Source: Halodesulfovibrio sp. MK-HDV (GTDB lineage Bacteria > Desulfobacterota > Desulfovibrionia > Desulfovibrionales > Desulfovibrionaceae). From it: DNA of 64,000 bases. The notes under the pieces are model-generated. The model ran no database searches and was not told the origin of the DNA. It saw only the letters and a program-made list of their open reading frames with translations. Location of the stretch: the NCBI RefSeq assembly GCF_009914765.1, contig NZ_WYDS01000002.1:112851-176850 (forward strand), written 5' to 3'. A program made the position numbers and the translations under genes. Shown piece after piece: positions 42,842-52,083 of this stretch (its first letter is position 1; each line of letters begins with the position of its first letter).

Positions 42842-44140
42842 ATGATTGAAATATCACTCATGGCGTTGGCGGTGCTGGTTGCCTTACTCAGCTTTGGTGT
42901 CCCTTTGCCGTACTGTTTCGGTGGTGCGCTTATGTTTATGCACACCTTTGGTGGCGCTACCATGAAAGGTACGATGCTGTGGGGCTTTGGACAGCTTGCA
43001 AACCCAGTATTACTTTGTATTCCGTTGTTTGTATTTGCCGGAGCCATCATGAGCGAGAGTGGCATTGCAAAGAGCTTGTTGGATTTTGTGAATATTTTTG
43101 TAGGACGCGTCCGCGGTGGTCTTGGTGTTGTTGCTTCAGTTAGTTGTGCAATTATCGGCGCCATTTCCGGTAGTGGTATGACAGGCGTCGCGGCAACTGG
43201 ACCTCTGCTCATTCCGGAAATGGCAGAGAAGGGGTATCCTCGCGGATACGCAACAGCTCTGGTAGCAAACTCATCGCTGCTTGGTTTGCTTATCCCACCA
43301 AGCGTGACGATGATCATTTACGGCTGGGTCACGGATACTTCAATTCTTGCCTGCTTCCTTGCAACCGTGGGGCCCGGGCTTCTTATTATGACTTTGTTTG
43401 CAGTCGTGAACATGGTGCAGTGTCGAAAATTCCCGCTCGTGCTCGAAGAATCAAAACCGATGAAAGAGCTTATTCGTGAAGCTGGTTCCCGTACGTTCGT
43501 TGCCCTGCCTGCCCTTGTGATGCCGGTCATTATTCTTGGTGGCATTTACGGCGGTATTATGACCCCTACAGAAGCTGCAGCAGTGGGCGTGATGTACGCA
43601 ATACCTGTCGGGGTTCTTGTTTATAGAGGGCTTACCTGGAGCAAATTCCTCAGAGCAGCAAAGGATGCTGCAACAGCAATTGGTGCGATTATGGTTATGA
43701 TCGTATTCAGCCTGATGCTTAGCCAGATTTTCGTTATGGAAGATATTCCGCAAGCTTTGGTTGAAGGCATTTTTACCATTACTCAGAATAAAGTATTGCT
43801 GCTCATCCTTGTTAACTTCCTGCTGTTTTTTATCGGTATGATCGTTAACGATATTACTTCCATCATTCTCACCGCTCCACTGCTGCTCCCTCTTATGGAA
43901 GCTATCGGTATCAGCCCTGTCCATTTTGCTGCCATTATCGGCGTAAATACTGCCATGGGCGGTGTTACTCCACCATATGCGAGCATCCTGTATCTTGGTG
44001 TGCGCATAGGTAATGTTGAATTTACTGACGTAATTAAGCCTGCAATGACGCTGATACTTTTCGGCTATCTTCCAGTGGTCTTTTTGACGTCGTTCTGGCC
44101 TGAATTATCCCTCACTTTGCCCCGTTTGATGGGCTACTAA
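42842..44140 (+). CDS. dctM: TRAP transporter large permease DctM
   Basis: A 432-residue permease with about 12 membrane helices that uses the sodium gradient to drive uptake. Family motifs are LLIPPSVTMIIYGWVTDTS (residues about 155-175) and the repeated glycine-rich GAISGSGMTGVAATGPLLIPEM and MGGVTPPYASILYLGV. The ATG at 42842 overlaps the end of dctQ closely and has GGGGGA as a binding site. An open frame extends further upstream but runs inside dctQ. Confidence 0.95.
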   Translation: MIEISLMALAVLVALLSFGVPLPYCFGGALMFMHTFGGATMKGTMLWGFGQLANPVLLCIPLFVFAGAIMSESGIAKSLLDFVNIFVGRVRGGLGVVASVSCAIIGAISGSGMTGVAATGPLLIPEMAEKGYPRGYATALVANSSLLGLLIPPSVTMIIYGWVTDTSILACFLATVGPGLLIMTLFAVVNMVQCRKFPLVLEESKPMKELIREAGSRTFVALPALVMPVIILGGIYGGIMTPTEAAAVGVMYAIPVGVLVYRGLTWSKFLRAAKDAATAIGAIMVMIVFSLMLSQIFVMEDIPQALVEGIFTITQNKVLLLILVNFLLFFIGMIVNDITSIILTAPLLLPLMEAIGISPVHFAAIIGVNTAMGGVTPPYASILYLGVRIGNVEFTDVIKPAMTLILFGYLPVVFLTSFWPELSLTLPRLMGY

Positions 44141-44161
44141 ACAGAATAGGAGTGTGTACAG

Positions 44162-45160
44162 ATGAAGAAATCGTTATTCTCTATTGCTCTGGCTATCATG
44201 GCGGTTGTTATGCTTTCCGCTGGAAGTGTCGAGGCTCGTACTTGGAAAATCTCCCATATTCGTCCTCAGGGAACTACTATCGACAATGACCTTCACCGGT
44301 ATGCCGATGCAGTAAAAGAAGCCACTGACGGCAAAATTAAGATCAAAGTTTATGCAGCAAGTGCACTTGGCGACTACACAATCGTACAGGAACGCGTAGG
44401 GCTTGGAGCCGTAGATATGGCATGTCAGCCAGTATCTACAGGCGTGGACAAGCGTTTACAGATTATTTCTTTTCCGTATTTGATGAAAGATTGGAAACAA
44501 GCAGAGAAAAACTTCGTGACTGGTTCACCATTTCAGAAGACGATTTCTGATCTTTTTTCACAGCAAGATATTCGGGTAATGGCTGTATATCCAGTGTACT
44601 TTGGTGGGGTAGCTCTTAAGAAAAAACCAAAAAATCCTGAAGATCCAAATAGCTCTAAAGGACTTAAGCTTCGTGTCCCACCGGCAAAAACTTTCCAGAT
44701 GTTAGCTGATAACATTGGTTTTATTGGAACTCCGGTACCATTCTCCGAAGCGTTTACCGCAATGCAGACCGGTGTTGTTGACGGAGTTATTGGCTCAGGT
44801 GCGGAAGGCTATTATGCATCATTCCGTGATGTGACCAAATACTACATGCCAGTGAATACACATTTTGAAGTTTGGTACCTGATCATGAACCAGGAGCTGT
44901 TTACCGACCTTAGCAGCGAGCAGCAGCAACAGCTTGAAAAAGTTTCCTTCGAATTTGAGCAGCGTCGTTGGAAAAATGCTCAGAATGATCAGATGGAAAA
45001 TGAGAAAAAGCTTGCTGAGTATGGCGCTGAAATCATCCCGGTATCCGATCAAGCGCTTAGCGCAATGGCAGCAAAAATCCGTAACGTGGTTTGGCCGGAA
45101 ATTCAGGACGACATTGGCGCAGAATGGAGTCAGAAAGTTCTGGATAGCCTTATTCAGTAG
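44162..45160 (+). CDS. dctP: TRAP transporter substrate-binding protein DctP
   Basis: A 332-residue periplasmic binding protein. The signal peptide (MKKSLFSIALAIMAVVML) is cleaved near VEA/RTW. The family signature includes GLKLRVPPAKTFQMLADNIG and the Arg that binds the substrate carboxylate, then GTPVPFSEAFTAMQTGVVDGVIG. It follows dctM by 21 bp. Because its ligand determines the operon's role and is not conserved enough to read, the substrate is unknown; the neighbouring dehydrogenase genes suggest an amino-acid-like carboxylate. Confidence 0.94.
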   Translation: MKKSLFSIALAIMAVVMLSAGSVEARTWKISHIRPQGTTIDNDLHRYADAVKEATDGKIKIKVYAASALGDYTIVQERVGLGAVDMACQPVSTGVDKRLQIISFPYLMKDWKQAEKNFVTGSPFQKTISDLFSQQDIRVMAVYPVYFGGVALKKKPKNPEDPNSSKGLKLRVPPAKTFQMLADNIGFIGTPVPFSEAFTAMQTGVVDGVIGSGAEGYYASFRDVTKYYMPVNTHFEVWYLIMNQELFTDLSSEQQQQLEKVSFEFEQRRWKNAQNDQMENEKKLAEYGAEIIPVSDQALSAMAAKIRNVVWPEIQDDIGAEWSQKVLDSLIQ

Positions 45161-45183
45161 AGATCCTTTTTGTTGATAAGGTG

Positions 45184-45214
45184 GGCTCTGCTTCATGACA
45201 ACTGGAGCAGAGCC
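45184..45214 (+). promoter_or_regulatory. Stem-loop between dctP and the dehydrogenase genes
   Basis: A perfect 9-bp stem GGCTCTGCT / AGCAGAGCC with a 13-nt loop lies 23 bp after dctP. There is no T run behind it, so it is more likely an mRNA-stabilising or processing element than a full terminator. It would raise the level of the transporter message over the enzymes downstream. The rest of the 178-bp gap shows no clear promoter. Confidence 0.5.
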
Positions 45215-45337
45215 TCATTTACACACAGCGCGCAATCCCGCTGTTATTTTGAGAATCGATACTATGTGCGCAAAGTGTACAGCTACCCTTCCGTACATCT
45301 AATCTGATAGTTTAATTTAAGAGTTTCTGGAGTTCTG

Positions 45338-45625
45338 ATGTTTAAACTAGATGAACCTGCTGCAGAGCAGGTGTTCATAACTGTGGACGGAAAAGGCACA
45401 AGTGTTCCTGTAGGATCTACTGTCGCTTCCGTACTGTTGGAACAGGGAAAAGAACCGTTTCGAACTTCTCCTGTAACTGGAGAGGTTCGATCTCCACATT
45501 GTCTGATGGGTGTCTGTTGTGAATGCCTGTGTGAAATTGATGGAGTAAAGAATCGTCAGGCTTGCTTGGAAGAAGTCCATGAAGGCATGCAGGTTAACCG
45601 GCAGATCGTGGAGGGCAATGAATAG
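45338..45625 (+). CDS. (2Fe-2S)-binding subunit of an amino-acid dehydrogenase
   Basis: A 95-residue ferredoxin-like protein, similar to HcnA and to the small subunits of opine and hydroxyproline dehydrogenases. The cysteines CLMGVCCECLCEIDG and a later RQAC can hold a 2Fe-2S cluster. The next gene starts inside its stop codon, so the two subunits are co-translated. In such enzymes this protein passes electrons from the flavin subunits. No signal sequence, so it is cytoplasmic or on the membrane's inner face. Confidence 0.88.
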   Translation: MFKLDEPAAEQVFITVDGKGTSVPVGSTVASVLLEQGKEPFRTSPVTGEVRSPHCLMGVCCECLCEIDGVKNRQACLEEVHEGMQVNRQIVEGNE

Positions 45626-47018
45626 TATGAACTATCAATATGATGTTGCCGTTGTGGGGGCAGGCCCCGCAGGAATAGCAAGTGCTTGTTCTATGTCAGA
45701 ACTTGGATTGAGAGTGTTGGTGCTTGATGAACAGGCTCGTCCGGGTGGGCAAATTTATAGAAATATCGAGAAGGCTCCAGAATCTCGCTGTAAATTGCTC
45801 GGTAGTGATTACACCAAAGGAGCATGTCTTGTTAACCAGCTTCGTTCTGCTGATCTGGATTATCGTTCAGAGGCGGCAGTGTGGCAGGTAGAGCCGGATG
45901 GTACTGTTTTTTTCTCTCACAAGGGAGAGTCACATTGCGTTAAGGTTGAACGAATAGTTGTTGCGACAGGAGCCATGGAGCGTCCTGTACCGTTTTCAGG
46001 ATGGACTCTTCCCGGTGTGATGGGGGCAGGTGCTGCAAATAACTTATACAAAGATTCCGGCTTAAAGCCTTCCGGTAAAGTCGTGATTGCCGGTAGTGGG
46101 CCTTTGCTGCTTCTGGAAGCATGTCAGCTTGCCAGCAGTGGTGTAGAAATTTCTGCCATCCTTGAAACGGCCTCCGCATACCCTTCTCTCGAGGCTCTCG
46201 CACAGCTCCCTTCCGCTTTACGCCGTGCAGATTATCTCGTGAAGGGGGTCAAGATGTTGTGGGACATCAAACGCACTGGTGTCCCTCACTTGAAGAATGT
46301 GAAAGAGGTTCGAGCTCATGGTGACGATAAACTCTCCAAAGTGACAGCCATGCAAAATGGCAAAGCTGTGAGTTTTGATGCGGACTCGCTACTTGTCCAT
46401 TTTGGCGTGATTCCGAATACAGCAATGTTTAGCCAGCTTGGTTGTCGTCATGAATGGGACAATGTGCAGCGCTATTGGTATCCTGTCACAGATACTTGGG
46501 GGCGTACCAGCCTTGAACGTGTTTTTGCAGCAGGAGATGGAACATTTGTTCACGGAGCTGGTGCTGCAGAGTTAAAAGGCCGTCTGACAGCGTTGGAAGT
46601 GGCTCATTCTGTAGGCAAGTTGTCTCTTAGCCAGCGAGATGAGCAAGCAGAGCGGATTCAAAAGAAACTTGCACGTGAGTTATCTCCTCGCCCGTTTATT
46701 GATGCCATGTTTGCGCCGGATATTGATGCGTGTGCATTCGATGATGAGACTCTAGTGTGTCGTTGTGAACACGTGACAGTTGTTCAGATTAAAGATGCGG
46801 TACGTCAAGGGTGCACTAACCCTAATGACATAAAAGCATTGGTTCGCAGTGGCATGGGGCCGTGTCAGGGACGTATGTGTGGCAATGCAATTGTAGAGCT
46901 TTTAAGCATTCTGACATCGGGGAAACCTTCTGATGCAGAGAGGTTGCGTATCAGGCCTCCTTTGAAAAATGTTTCAATGCAGGAAATGGCATCCATGCGT
47001 TTTGAAGGGGGTGAATAA
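45618..47018 (+). CDS. FAD/NAD-linked subunit with a C-terminal 2Fe-2S domain (HcnB-like)
   Basis: A 466-residue flavoprotein. The N-terminal dinucleotide-binding motif VVGAGPAGIASACSMSELG is followed by a second one (VVIAGSGPLLLLEACQLA). The C-terminal BFD-like region has four cysteines (LVCRCEHVTV ... GMGPCQGRMCGN), as in HcnB and opine oxidase subunit A. The ATG at 45618 overlaps the upstream gene; a second ATG at 45627 is possible. It probably forms a complex with the small iron-sulfur protein and the next flavoprotein to oxidise a substrate and reduce the quinone pool. Confidence 0.88.
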   Translation: MNSMNYQYDVAVVGAGPAGIASACSMSELGLRVLVLDEQARPGGQIYRNIEKAPESRCKLLGSDYTKGACLVNQLRSADLDYRSEAAVWQVEPDGTVFFSHKGESHCVKVERIVVATGAMERPVPFSGWTLPGVMGAGAANNLYKDSGLKPSGKVVIAGSGPLLLLEACQLASSGVEISAILETASAYPSLEALAQLPSALRRADYLVKGVKMLWDIKRTGVPHLKNVKEVRAHGDDKLSKVTAMQNGKAVSFDADSLLVHFGVIPNTAMFSQLGCRHEWDNVQRYWYPVTDTWGRTSLERVFAAGDGTFVHGAGAAELKGRLTALEVAHSVGKLSLSQRDEQAERIQKKLARELSPRPFIDAMFAPDIDACAFDDETLVCRCEHVTVVQIKDAVRQGCTNPNDIKALVRSGMGPCQGRMCGNAIVELLSILTSGKPSDAERLRIRPPLKNVSMQEMASMRFEGGE

Positions 47019-48172
47019 TGTCACGCGCTGATGTTCTTATTATTGGTGGTGGGCTTATGGGGCTGGCAACAGCTATGGAGCTTGGTCGCGCTGGAAAGAA
47101 AGTTATTCTTCTCGAAAAAGATACTGTTGGCCGTCATGCCTCTGGAGTGAATGCTGGGGGTGTCCGTCGTCTTAATCGTCATGTTGCCGAAATTCCAATG
47201 ACGCTGGAGTCACAGGAAATGTGGGCAACTATGGAAAAGTATATTGGATGTGATTGCACCTTCACTACTACAGGTCAGATTCTTGCTGCCAATTGTGATG
47301 AAGAAATCGAGTTGCTGAAGAAGCGTGCAAAAACGACGAGCGATCTTGGATACAACCATGAGGAGTTAATTGACGAAAAAGAGCTTCGCAAACTTGTTCC
47401 CGCCATTGCCGATGATTTTATTGGTGGTCTTATTTCTAGAAAAGACGGTCATGCATTGCCGTATAAGGCTTGTCGGGCGTATCAGCAGAGTGCTTTGAAA
47501 GCAGGTGTCATTATTGAAGAGCACACTAAAGTGCTTAATGTTTCTCAAAATGGTTCGGGTTTTACCGTTACGACAGCTAATGGAAAAATTTATGAAGGCG
47601 AGTTGCTTTTAAACTGCGCAGGAGCGTGGGGAGCAAAGGTGGCAGCCCTTTTGGGAGAGATAATTCCAATGGAGCCAGTTGCGCTTTCTATGATGGTTAC
47701 CGCCAGGATGCCGAAATTTATTACACCTGTTGTTTCCGGTTTTTTCCGATCCCTGTCATTTAAGCAGATGACAAATGGCACTGTGGTTGTAGGCGGTGCG
47801 CGTCGTGCTTTCATCACTGACGATGAACAGACAAGAATTAATACAGAGCAGATGCATGGCTCTGCGCAGACGGTTGTAGATTTCTTCCCGATTATGAAAG
47901 ATGCGAGCATTGTTCGCTGGTGGGCAGGATTCGAAGGAATGATTTCTGATAAACTGCCTATTATTGGTGAAGCTGCAAACACTCCTGGCTTTTTCCACAC
48001 TTGCGGCTTCTCTACTCATGGATTTCAACTTGCTCCGATTGTAGGCAAGCTGATGGCAGAAACACTTCAGGGGAAAACACCACGTTTATCTCTTGAAGCA
48101 TTTAGATCGGATCGCGAAACTTTGTTCCATAAAGATAATGACGCACCGAAGAAAAAGGGTGCATGGCAATAA
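47018..48172 (+). CDS. FAD-dependent amino-acid dehydrogenase, DAO family (HcnC-like)
   Basis: A 384-residue D-amino-acid oxidase-fold protein. The FAD motif is [25 protein letters not shown], and the DAO signature [16 protein letters not shown] lies near residue 45. The C-terminal part has the family sequence [25 protein letters not shown]. It starts at the last base of the previous stop (ATGA-type overlap). It is the likely catalytic subunit. Relatives oxidise glycine, sarcosine, D-amino acids, opines or hydroxyproline, and the exact substrate cannot be read from the sequence. Confidence 0.9.
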   Translation: MSRADVLIIGGGLMGLATAMELGRAGKKVILLEKDTVGRHASGVNAGGVRRLNRHVAEIPMTLESQEMWATMEKYIGCDCTFTTTGQILAANCDEEIELLKKRAKTTSDLGYNHEELIDEKELRKLVPAIADDFIGGLISRKDGHALPYKACRAYQQSALKAGVIIEEHTKVLNVSQNGSGFTVTTANGKIYEGELLLNCAGAWGAKVAALLGEIIPMEPVALSMMVTARMPKFITPVVSGFFRSLSFKQMTNGTVVVGGARRAFITDDEQTRINTEQMHGSAQTVVDFFPIMKDASIVRWWAGFEGMISDKLPIIGEAANTPGFFHTCGFSTHGFQLAPIVGKLMAETLQGKTPRLSLEAFRSDRETLFHKDNDAPKKKGAWQ

Positions 48173-48185
48173 GCAAGGAAAGGGT

Positions 48186-48536
48186 ATGACTATTACACGT
48201 ATGGAAATCGGTACTCGCATGAGTAGAATTGTTATTAACAATGGAACAATTTATTTGTGTGGTCAGGTACCCGACAATACTGATGAGGGTATCCAAGCTC
48301 AGACTGCCAACATGCTTGCAAAAGTCGAAGAGCTTTTGCAGCAGGCAGGTAGTGATATTGAGCATATTCTTTCCGCAACGCTATATGTTCGCGACATGAA
48401 AGATTTTGCTGCAATGAACGAAATTTGGGATGCATGGGTTCCTGAAGGCCATGCTCCTGCACGTGCATGTGTTGAGGCCCGTCTGGCTCGTCCGGAACTG
48501 CTTTGCGAAGTTTCTATTGTAGCAGCTCAAAAATAA
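48186..48536 (+). CDS. RidA-family enamine/imine deaminase
   Basis: A 116-residue RidA (YjgF/YER057c/UK114) protein that hydrolyses reactive enamines and imines. The family end [23 protein letters not shown] includes the catalytic Arg. ATG at 48186 was chosen because AAGGAAAGG precedes it. Its position right after a dehydrogenase that would yield an imine fits a detoxifying role. It is the last gene of the operon; a terminator follows at 48591. Confidence 0.92.
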   Translation: MTITRMEIGTRMSRIVINNGTIYLCGQVPDNTDEGIQAQTANMLAKVEELLQQAGSDIEHILSATLYVRDMKDFAAMNEIWDAWVPEGHAPARACVEARLARPELLCEVSIVAAQK

Positions 48537-48590
48537 CAGATTTCAACAATAGAATCACAACTAGACGGTCTAGTAATAATTTGTAAGTAG

Positions 48591-48622
48591 AAAAGCCCAT
48601 TCACATCGTTGGATGGGTTTTT
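48591..48622 (+). terminator. Terminator of the TRAP/dehydrogenase operon
   Basis: AGCCCAT and ATGGGTTTTT form a short stem with a T run, about 55 bp after ridA. The rest of the 48623-48931 gap is AT-rich; I see no gene and no clear promoter in it. Confidence 0.6.
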
Positions 48623-48931
48623 CTGTTGTGTCATGTGAAGGTGTTAATGAATAAAACTGGTTGTACTAAGGGGGTGTACGTAGGTGTCGTTGAAACGATC
48701 TAAGTAATATGTTGGAATAATATTTCAATAGAGTCTGTTGAAAATTGTGCAGAAACGCGGGTATGAAAATGACAACTTTTTAAAACACACCGTTTTTTTA
48801 TAGTTTATCAGTATATATTATGGGAAGAGCTCAATTTTTTAGTTGTCTTTAATAGTGACTTATTTTTATACATACAGGGATAATGCGTAGAGGCTCTTAG
48901 ATAAGGTAGTTAAGCCGTTGTGCGCGGAAAA

Positions 48932-50279
48932 ATGTTACTCCCCAATTTGGAAAATAATTTGCTAAATTTGTTTAAGAAAAATGATAGTCACTTTTCTGTA
49001 GTTCTACGGGGATCTGCTTATGCGCTTTTTGCAAAGATACTGATTATCGCATTTGGTTTTCTAAATAATATTCTTGTAGCAAGGTATTATGGTGCAGAAC
49101 TCATTGGTATTTTGAGTATTGTCCAAACCCTACTTACGTTATTGTCCCTTTTAGCCTTGATTGGGTTTAATCAGTCTGTTTTAGCAATCATCCCAAAGGA
49201 AAGCATTGAAAGCAGGTACTTCCCATTTCCTTTCATCGTTAAGGTTGCAGCCTTTGTTATATCAACTTCTTTTGTGCTGTCTTGTCTTACTTATTTAGGG
49301 CTAAATGTCTGGGAGGTGCTTGAACAAAAAATTCAATTAGAGACAGCAATACAAGTTGGATCATTTTTTATTGTAATCTATGCACTTCGTGCTTTATTTT
49401 TAAGTTTTTTTAGAGCGATTGGAGCCATTAAACTTTTTACAATACTTCAACTTGTAACTCCAATTTCCAATTTCTGTATTTTACTCATCATCATTATTTA
49501 TTCTTTTAGTGGGTTGTGGGTTGTTTTATGCGCGTTTGATTTCTGCTGTTATTGCTTTAGTTGTAGCCCTGCTGTTCTTTTTGTATTTATTTCGTCGGGT
49601 ACGTCGTGAAGAAGAAAGCAGAGGAACTTCTATAGATTTTTGTTCTCTTTTGAAGAAGTCACTTCCTTTATGTGGTGTCAGCTTGCTTGTCTTTTCAACA
49701 AGTAAAATTAGTATTCTTATTTACAGTCTTTTTGCTACAGAAGAAAATGTTGGTTATTATAGTGTTGCTGTTAATACAGCCATTTTGATTAACGTAGCAT
49801 TAGGGTGTGTGAATAGTATGGTTGCACCAAAATTTGCGGAATTGCATGCCCGCATGGATTATAGCTCTCTATTTTCTGTAGGAATTAAGACCACGCGATT
49901 AATTTGTATTGCAACAATACCTCTGACGATAGTGTTGCTTCTTTTTGGGAAAATTCTTTTAGAAATTCTTTATGGTATGGACTTTAGCGTTGCATATTTT
50001 CCAATGGTTATTTTGGCGATTGGGAATTGTTTAAATGCCATAGCCGGCCCAAATGATATTTTTTTACAAATGACTGGTGATCAAGGCCGGCTAAATAAAA
50101 TGATGTGGATTGGCTTTGCTGCTTCTCTAGTTTTCTATGTACCGTTTATTTATTGGTGGGGAAGTATTGGGGCTGCTTTAGCCGTGCTTGTAGGACAGTG
50201 TGTCTGGAATTATTTAGCCCATTTATTTATTCTAAAGAAATATAAAAATAGTTTGATGCTGTTTTATTCATCGAAGTAA
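48932..50279 (+). pseudogene. wzx: Wzx-type polysaccharide flippase, one frameshift
   Basis: An oligosaccharide flippase of the polysaccharide-biosynthesis (PST) family, with about 12 membrane helices across two frames. The first frame (from 48932, an earlier GTG at 48920 is possible) has NNILVARYYGAELIGILSIVQTL and runs to about 49525. The second continues from ARLISAVIALVVALLFFLYLFRR to 50279. Deleting one T from the TTTT at about 49525 rejoins them (GLWVV then YARLISAV). Wzx moves lipid-linked repeat units across the inner membrane. Either the gene is dead or the assembly has an extra T. Confidence 0.8.
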
Positions 50280-50619
50280 CAATATTCATAACAGTGTTTA
50301 TAACAAGCTGTGAGATATGAAAAATTATCTGTGAAAACTTAGTATAATAAATCAAGTTATTAGTTGGTTAAGGCGTTTGGATGAATTTTTCTTAACCGGC
50401 TTTATTCTACCCTGATTTACTAACTTAGTGTCCAATTTATTGATTCAGATGAGTAAGAGTTCGTTAGTTGAGCGAGTCTTGCGGGCTCGTATGAGCACGT
50501 TAGAACTTGGTAGCAGTGAGTCCGCTCCTAATTAGAACGTGTTGGTTTGAAACAAGAATGTTTCAACGTCATTTAATTATCCGTTTACATAGTCTTAATT
50601 GAGGGTTGGTTGTAATATA
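50280..50619 (+). other. 340-bp gap between the flippase and polymerase genes
   Basis: AT-rich sequence without an open frame worth calling. It contains a few short imperfect repeats (for example the GAACGTG-like elements near 50530) but no terminator, tRNA or clear promoter. It may contain regulatory sequence for the polymerase gene. Confidence 0.4.
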
Positions 50620-51955
50620 ATGATGGTCTATCTTCTTTTTTTATTGTTTCAGTGCGTTCTTTTTTGTTCTGTTTTGGAGGCTTGTAAAAGGGAACAGGTG
50701 CTTTTTTTTTTTCAGGCATTCTATTTTTTTCTTTTAGCTTACTTTTTAGTGTTGCCATTCTTTTTTAATTTTTTGCAGATTGTCAGGGTTTAATTAGCTT
50801 AACTTCAATAACAAGCAGAGCTTTTCATGGGACATCATCTCTAGCACGAGGGACAGGCATACGACCCGTTTCAGTGCTATTGTTGTTTCAAGTGTGTTTT
50901 TTAGTTGGCGGGTATTTTGCTTATTCGCTTACGTCTTCCCAGAAGAAACTGGTACAGCAGGTTCCTTTAGATCGATATTTTTATTTTCGCTACCATGCTG
51001 GGGGCAACCGCATTATGTTACATGCTTGCACGAGCATATTTTGTATCGGATTTCCCTTTAATATCTTTTTTAACAACAAAAGAAGTCGTCCCGTTACGTG
51101 ATTTGGCATTTAGTTATGGAAGTAAAACAATCGAAATTCCATACTTTTTTAGACCTTCAATCACCTCCCTTTTTTATCGAGCTATGTTACCGTTGAGTGG
51201 CATGATGTTTTTTATTCTTGGTAAGAAGAATTATAGACCTAAGCTAACATATTCTCTCAGCGTTATTCTCTTTTTATTTAGTTTCATTTTTTTAGCTGGA
51301 ACGATGAAACGGACGCCAGTTTTGTTTTTTGCAACATGGTGTTTTATTACGCTGTTGCTTAGTAATTCATCAAAGATAAAAAGGAAATTTTTTGTTTATT
51401 CTGGATTGACTGTGTTGTTTTTATGTCTTTCAACCACTGCGTATAACACGTCAATTGATGTACTATTCGAAAAACTTTTCCGAAGGATTTTTATAGTAGA
51501 GGGGTTAAAGGAATTTTTATGTATTGAGCATTATGGGACGACTTTTGATTACTTAGGTCTTGATATTCCCATGCGTTATATACATAAAATTTTTGGTGAG
51601 GATGTCCTAACATTCAGTCAGGTGTGGAAAAAACAGTTGGGTGGTTCCCGTGGCTGGTCTTCTATCGGTATTATGGCAGAATTTTTTGCAAGTTTTGGAT
51701 TTTCTGTGGCATCGATTGCATATGTACTTTGGGGTGCTCTTTTAATGAAGTTGGATGTAGTTAGCTCCGAGTATAGAACCAACGTTTTTTTACTTACCTT
51801 TTTTATCTTGCCTGATTACAATTATCGCGTTTTCGTCAACAAAGGGAATCTTGTCACAAATGTTTACCGGGGGAGGGGGCGTCTTAATTGTGCTAATTCT
51901 TTGTTTATCCACAATAAGTAAGCCGTGTGCGAAATCCATGACTTATAATGTCTAA
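50620..51955 (+). pseudogene. wzy: Wzy-type O-antigen polymerase, three frameshifts
   Basis: A multi-helix membrane protein, assembled from four pieces in different frames. Piece 1 begins MMVYLLFLLFQCVLF at 50620. Piece 2 has RGTGIRPVSVLLLFQVCFLVGGYFAY. Piece 3 has MLGATALCYMLARAYFVSDFPLI and GTMKRTPVLFFATW. Piece 4 ends in QMFTGGGGVLIVLILCLST. The breaks are a missing base near 50784, an extra T in a T5 run near 50980 and an extra T in a T6 run near 51800. An in-frame T11 tract lies at 50702-50712. The fold and context fit an oligosaccharide repeat-unit polymerase. Dead gene or assembly errors. Confidence 0.6.
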
Positions 51956-52083
51956 GTGGAACAATGAGTTTGAAGATATCCTTCTTTCTTAAAGACTATT
52001 AGAAAAATAGATTGTGAATAGATTGAACTTTTTTCTCACGTTAAAGTTTTTGGAGTCTTTATTAAAGACTTAGTAGGGATCTA

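Noticed and set aside
43451..43924. 157-codon minus-strand open frame
   Set aside because: It lies antisense to dctM, whose membrane-protein coding signal is clear.
50995..51921. A separate 308-residue membrane protein
   Set aside because: Its start and end both run into coherent sequence in other frames, so it is a fragment of the interrupted polymerase gene.
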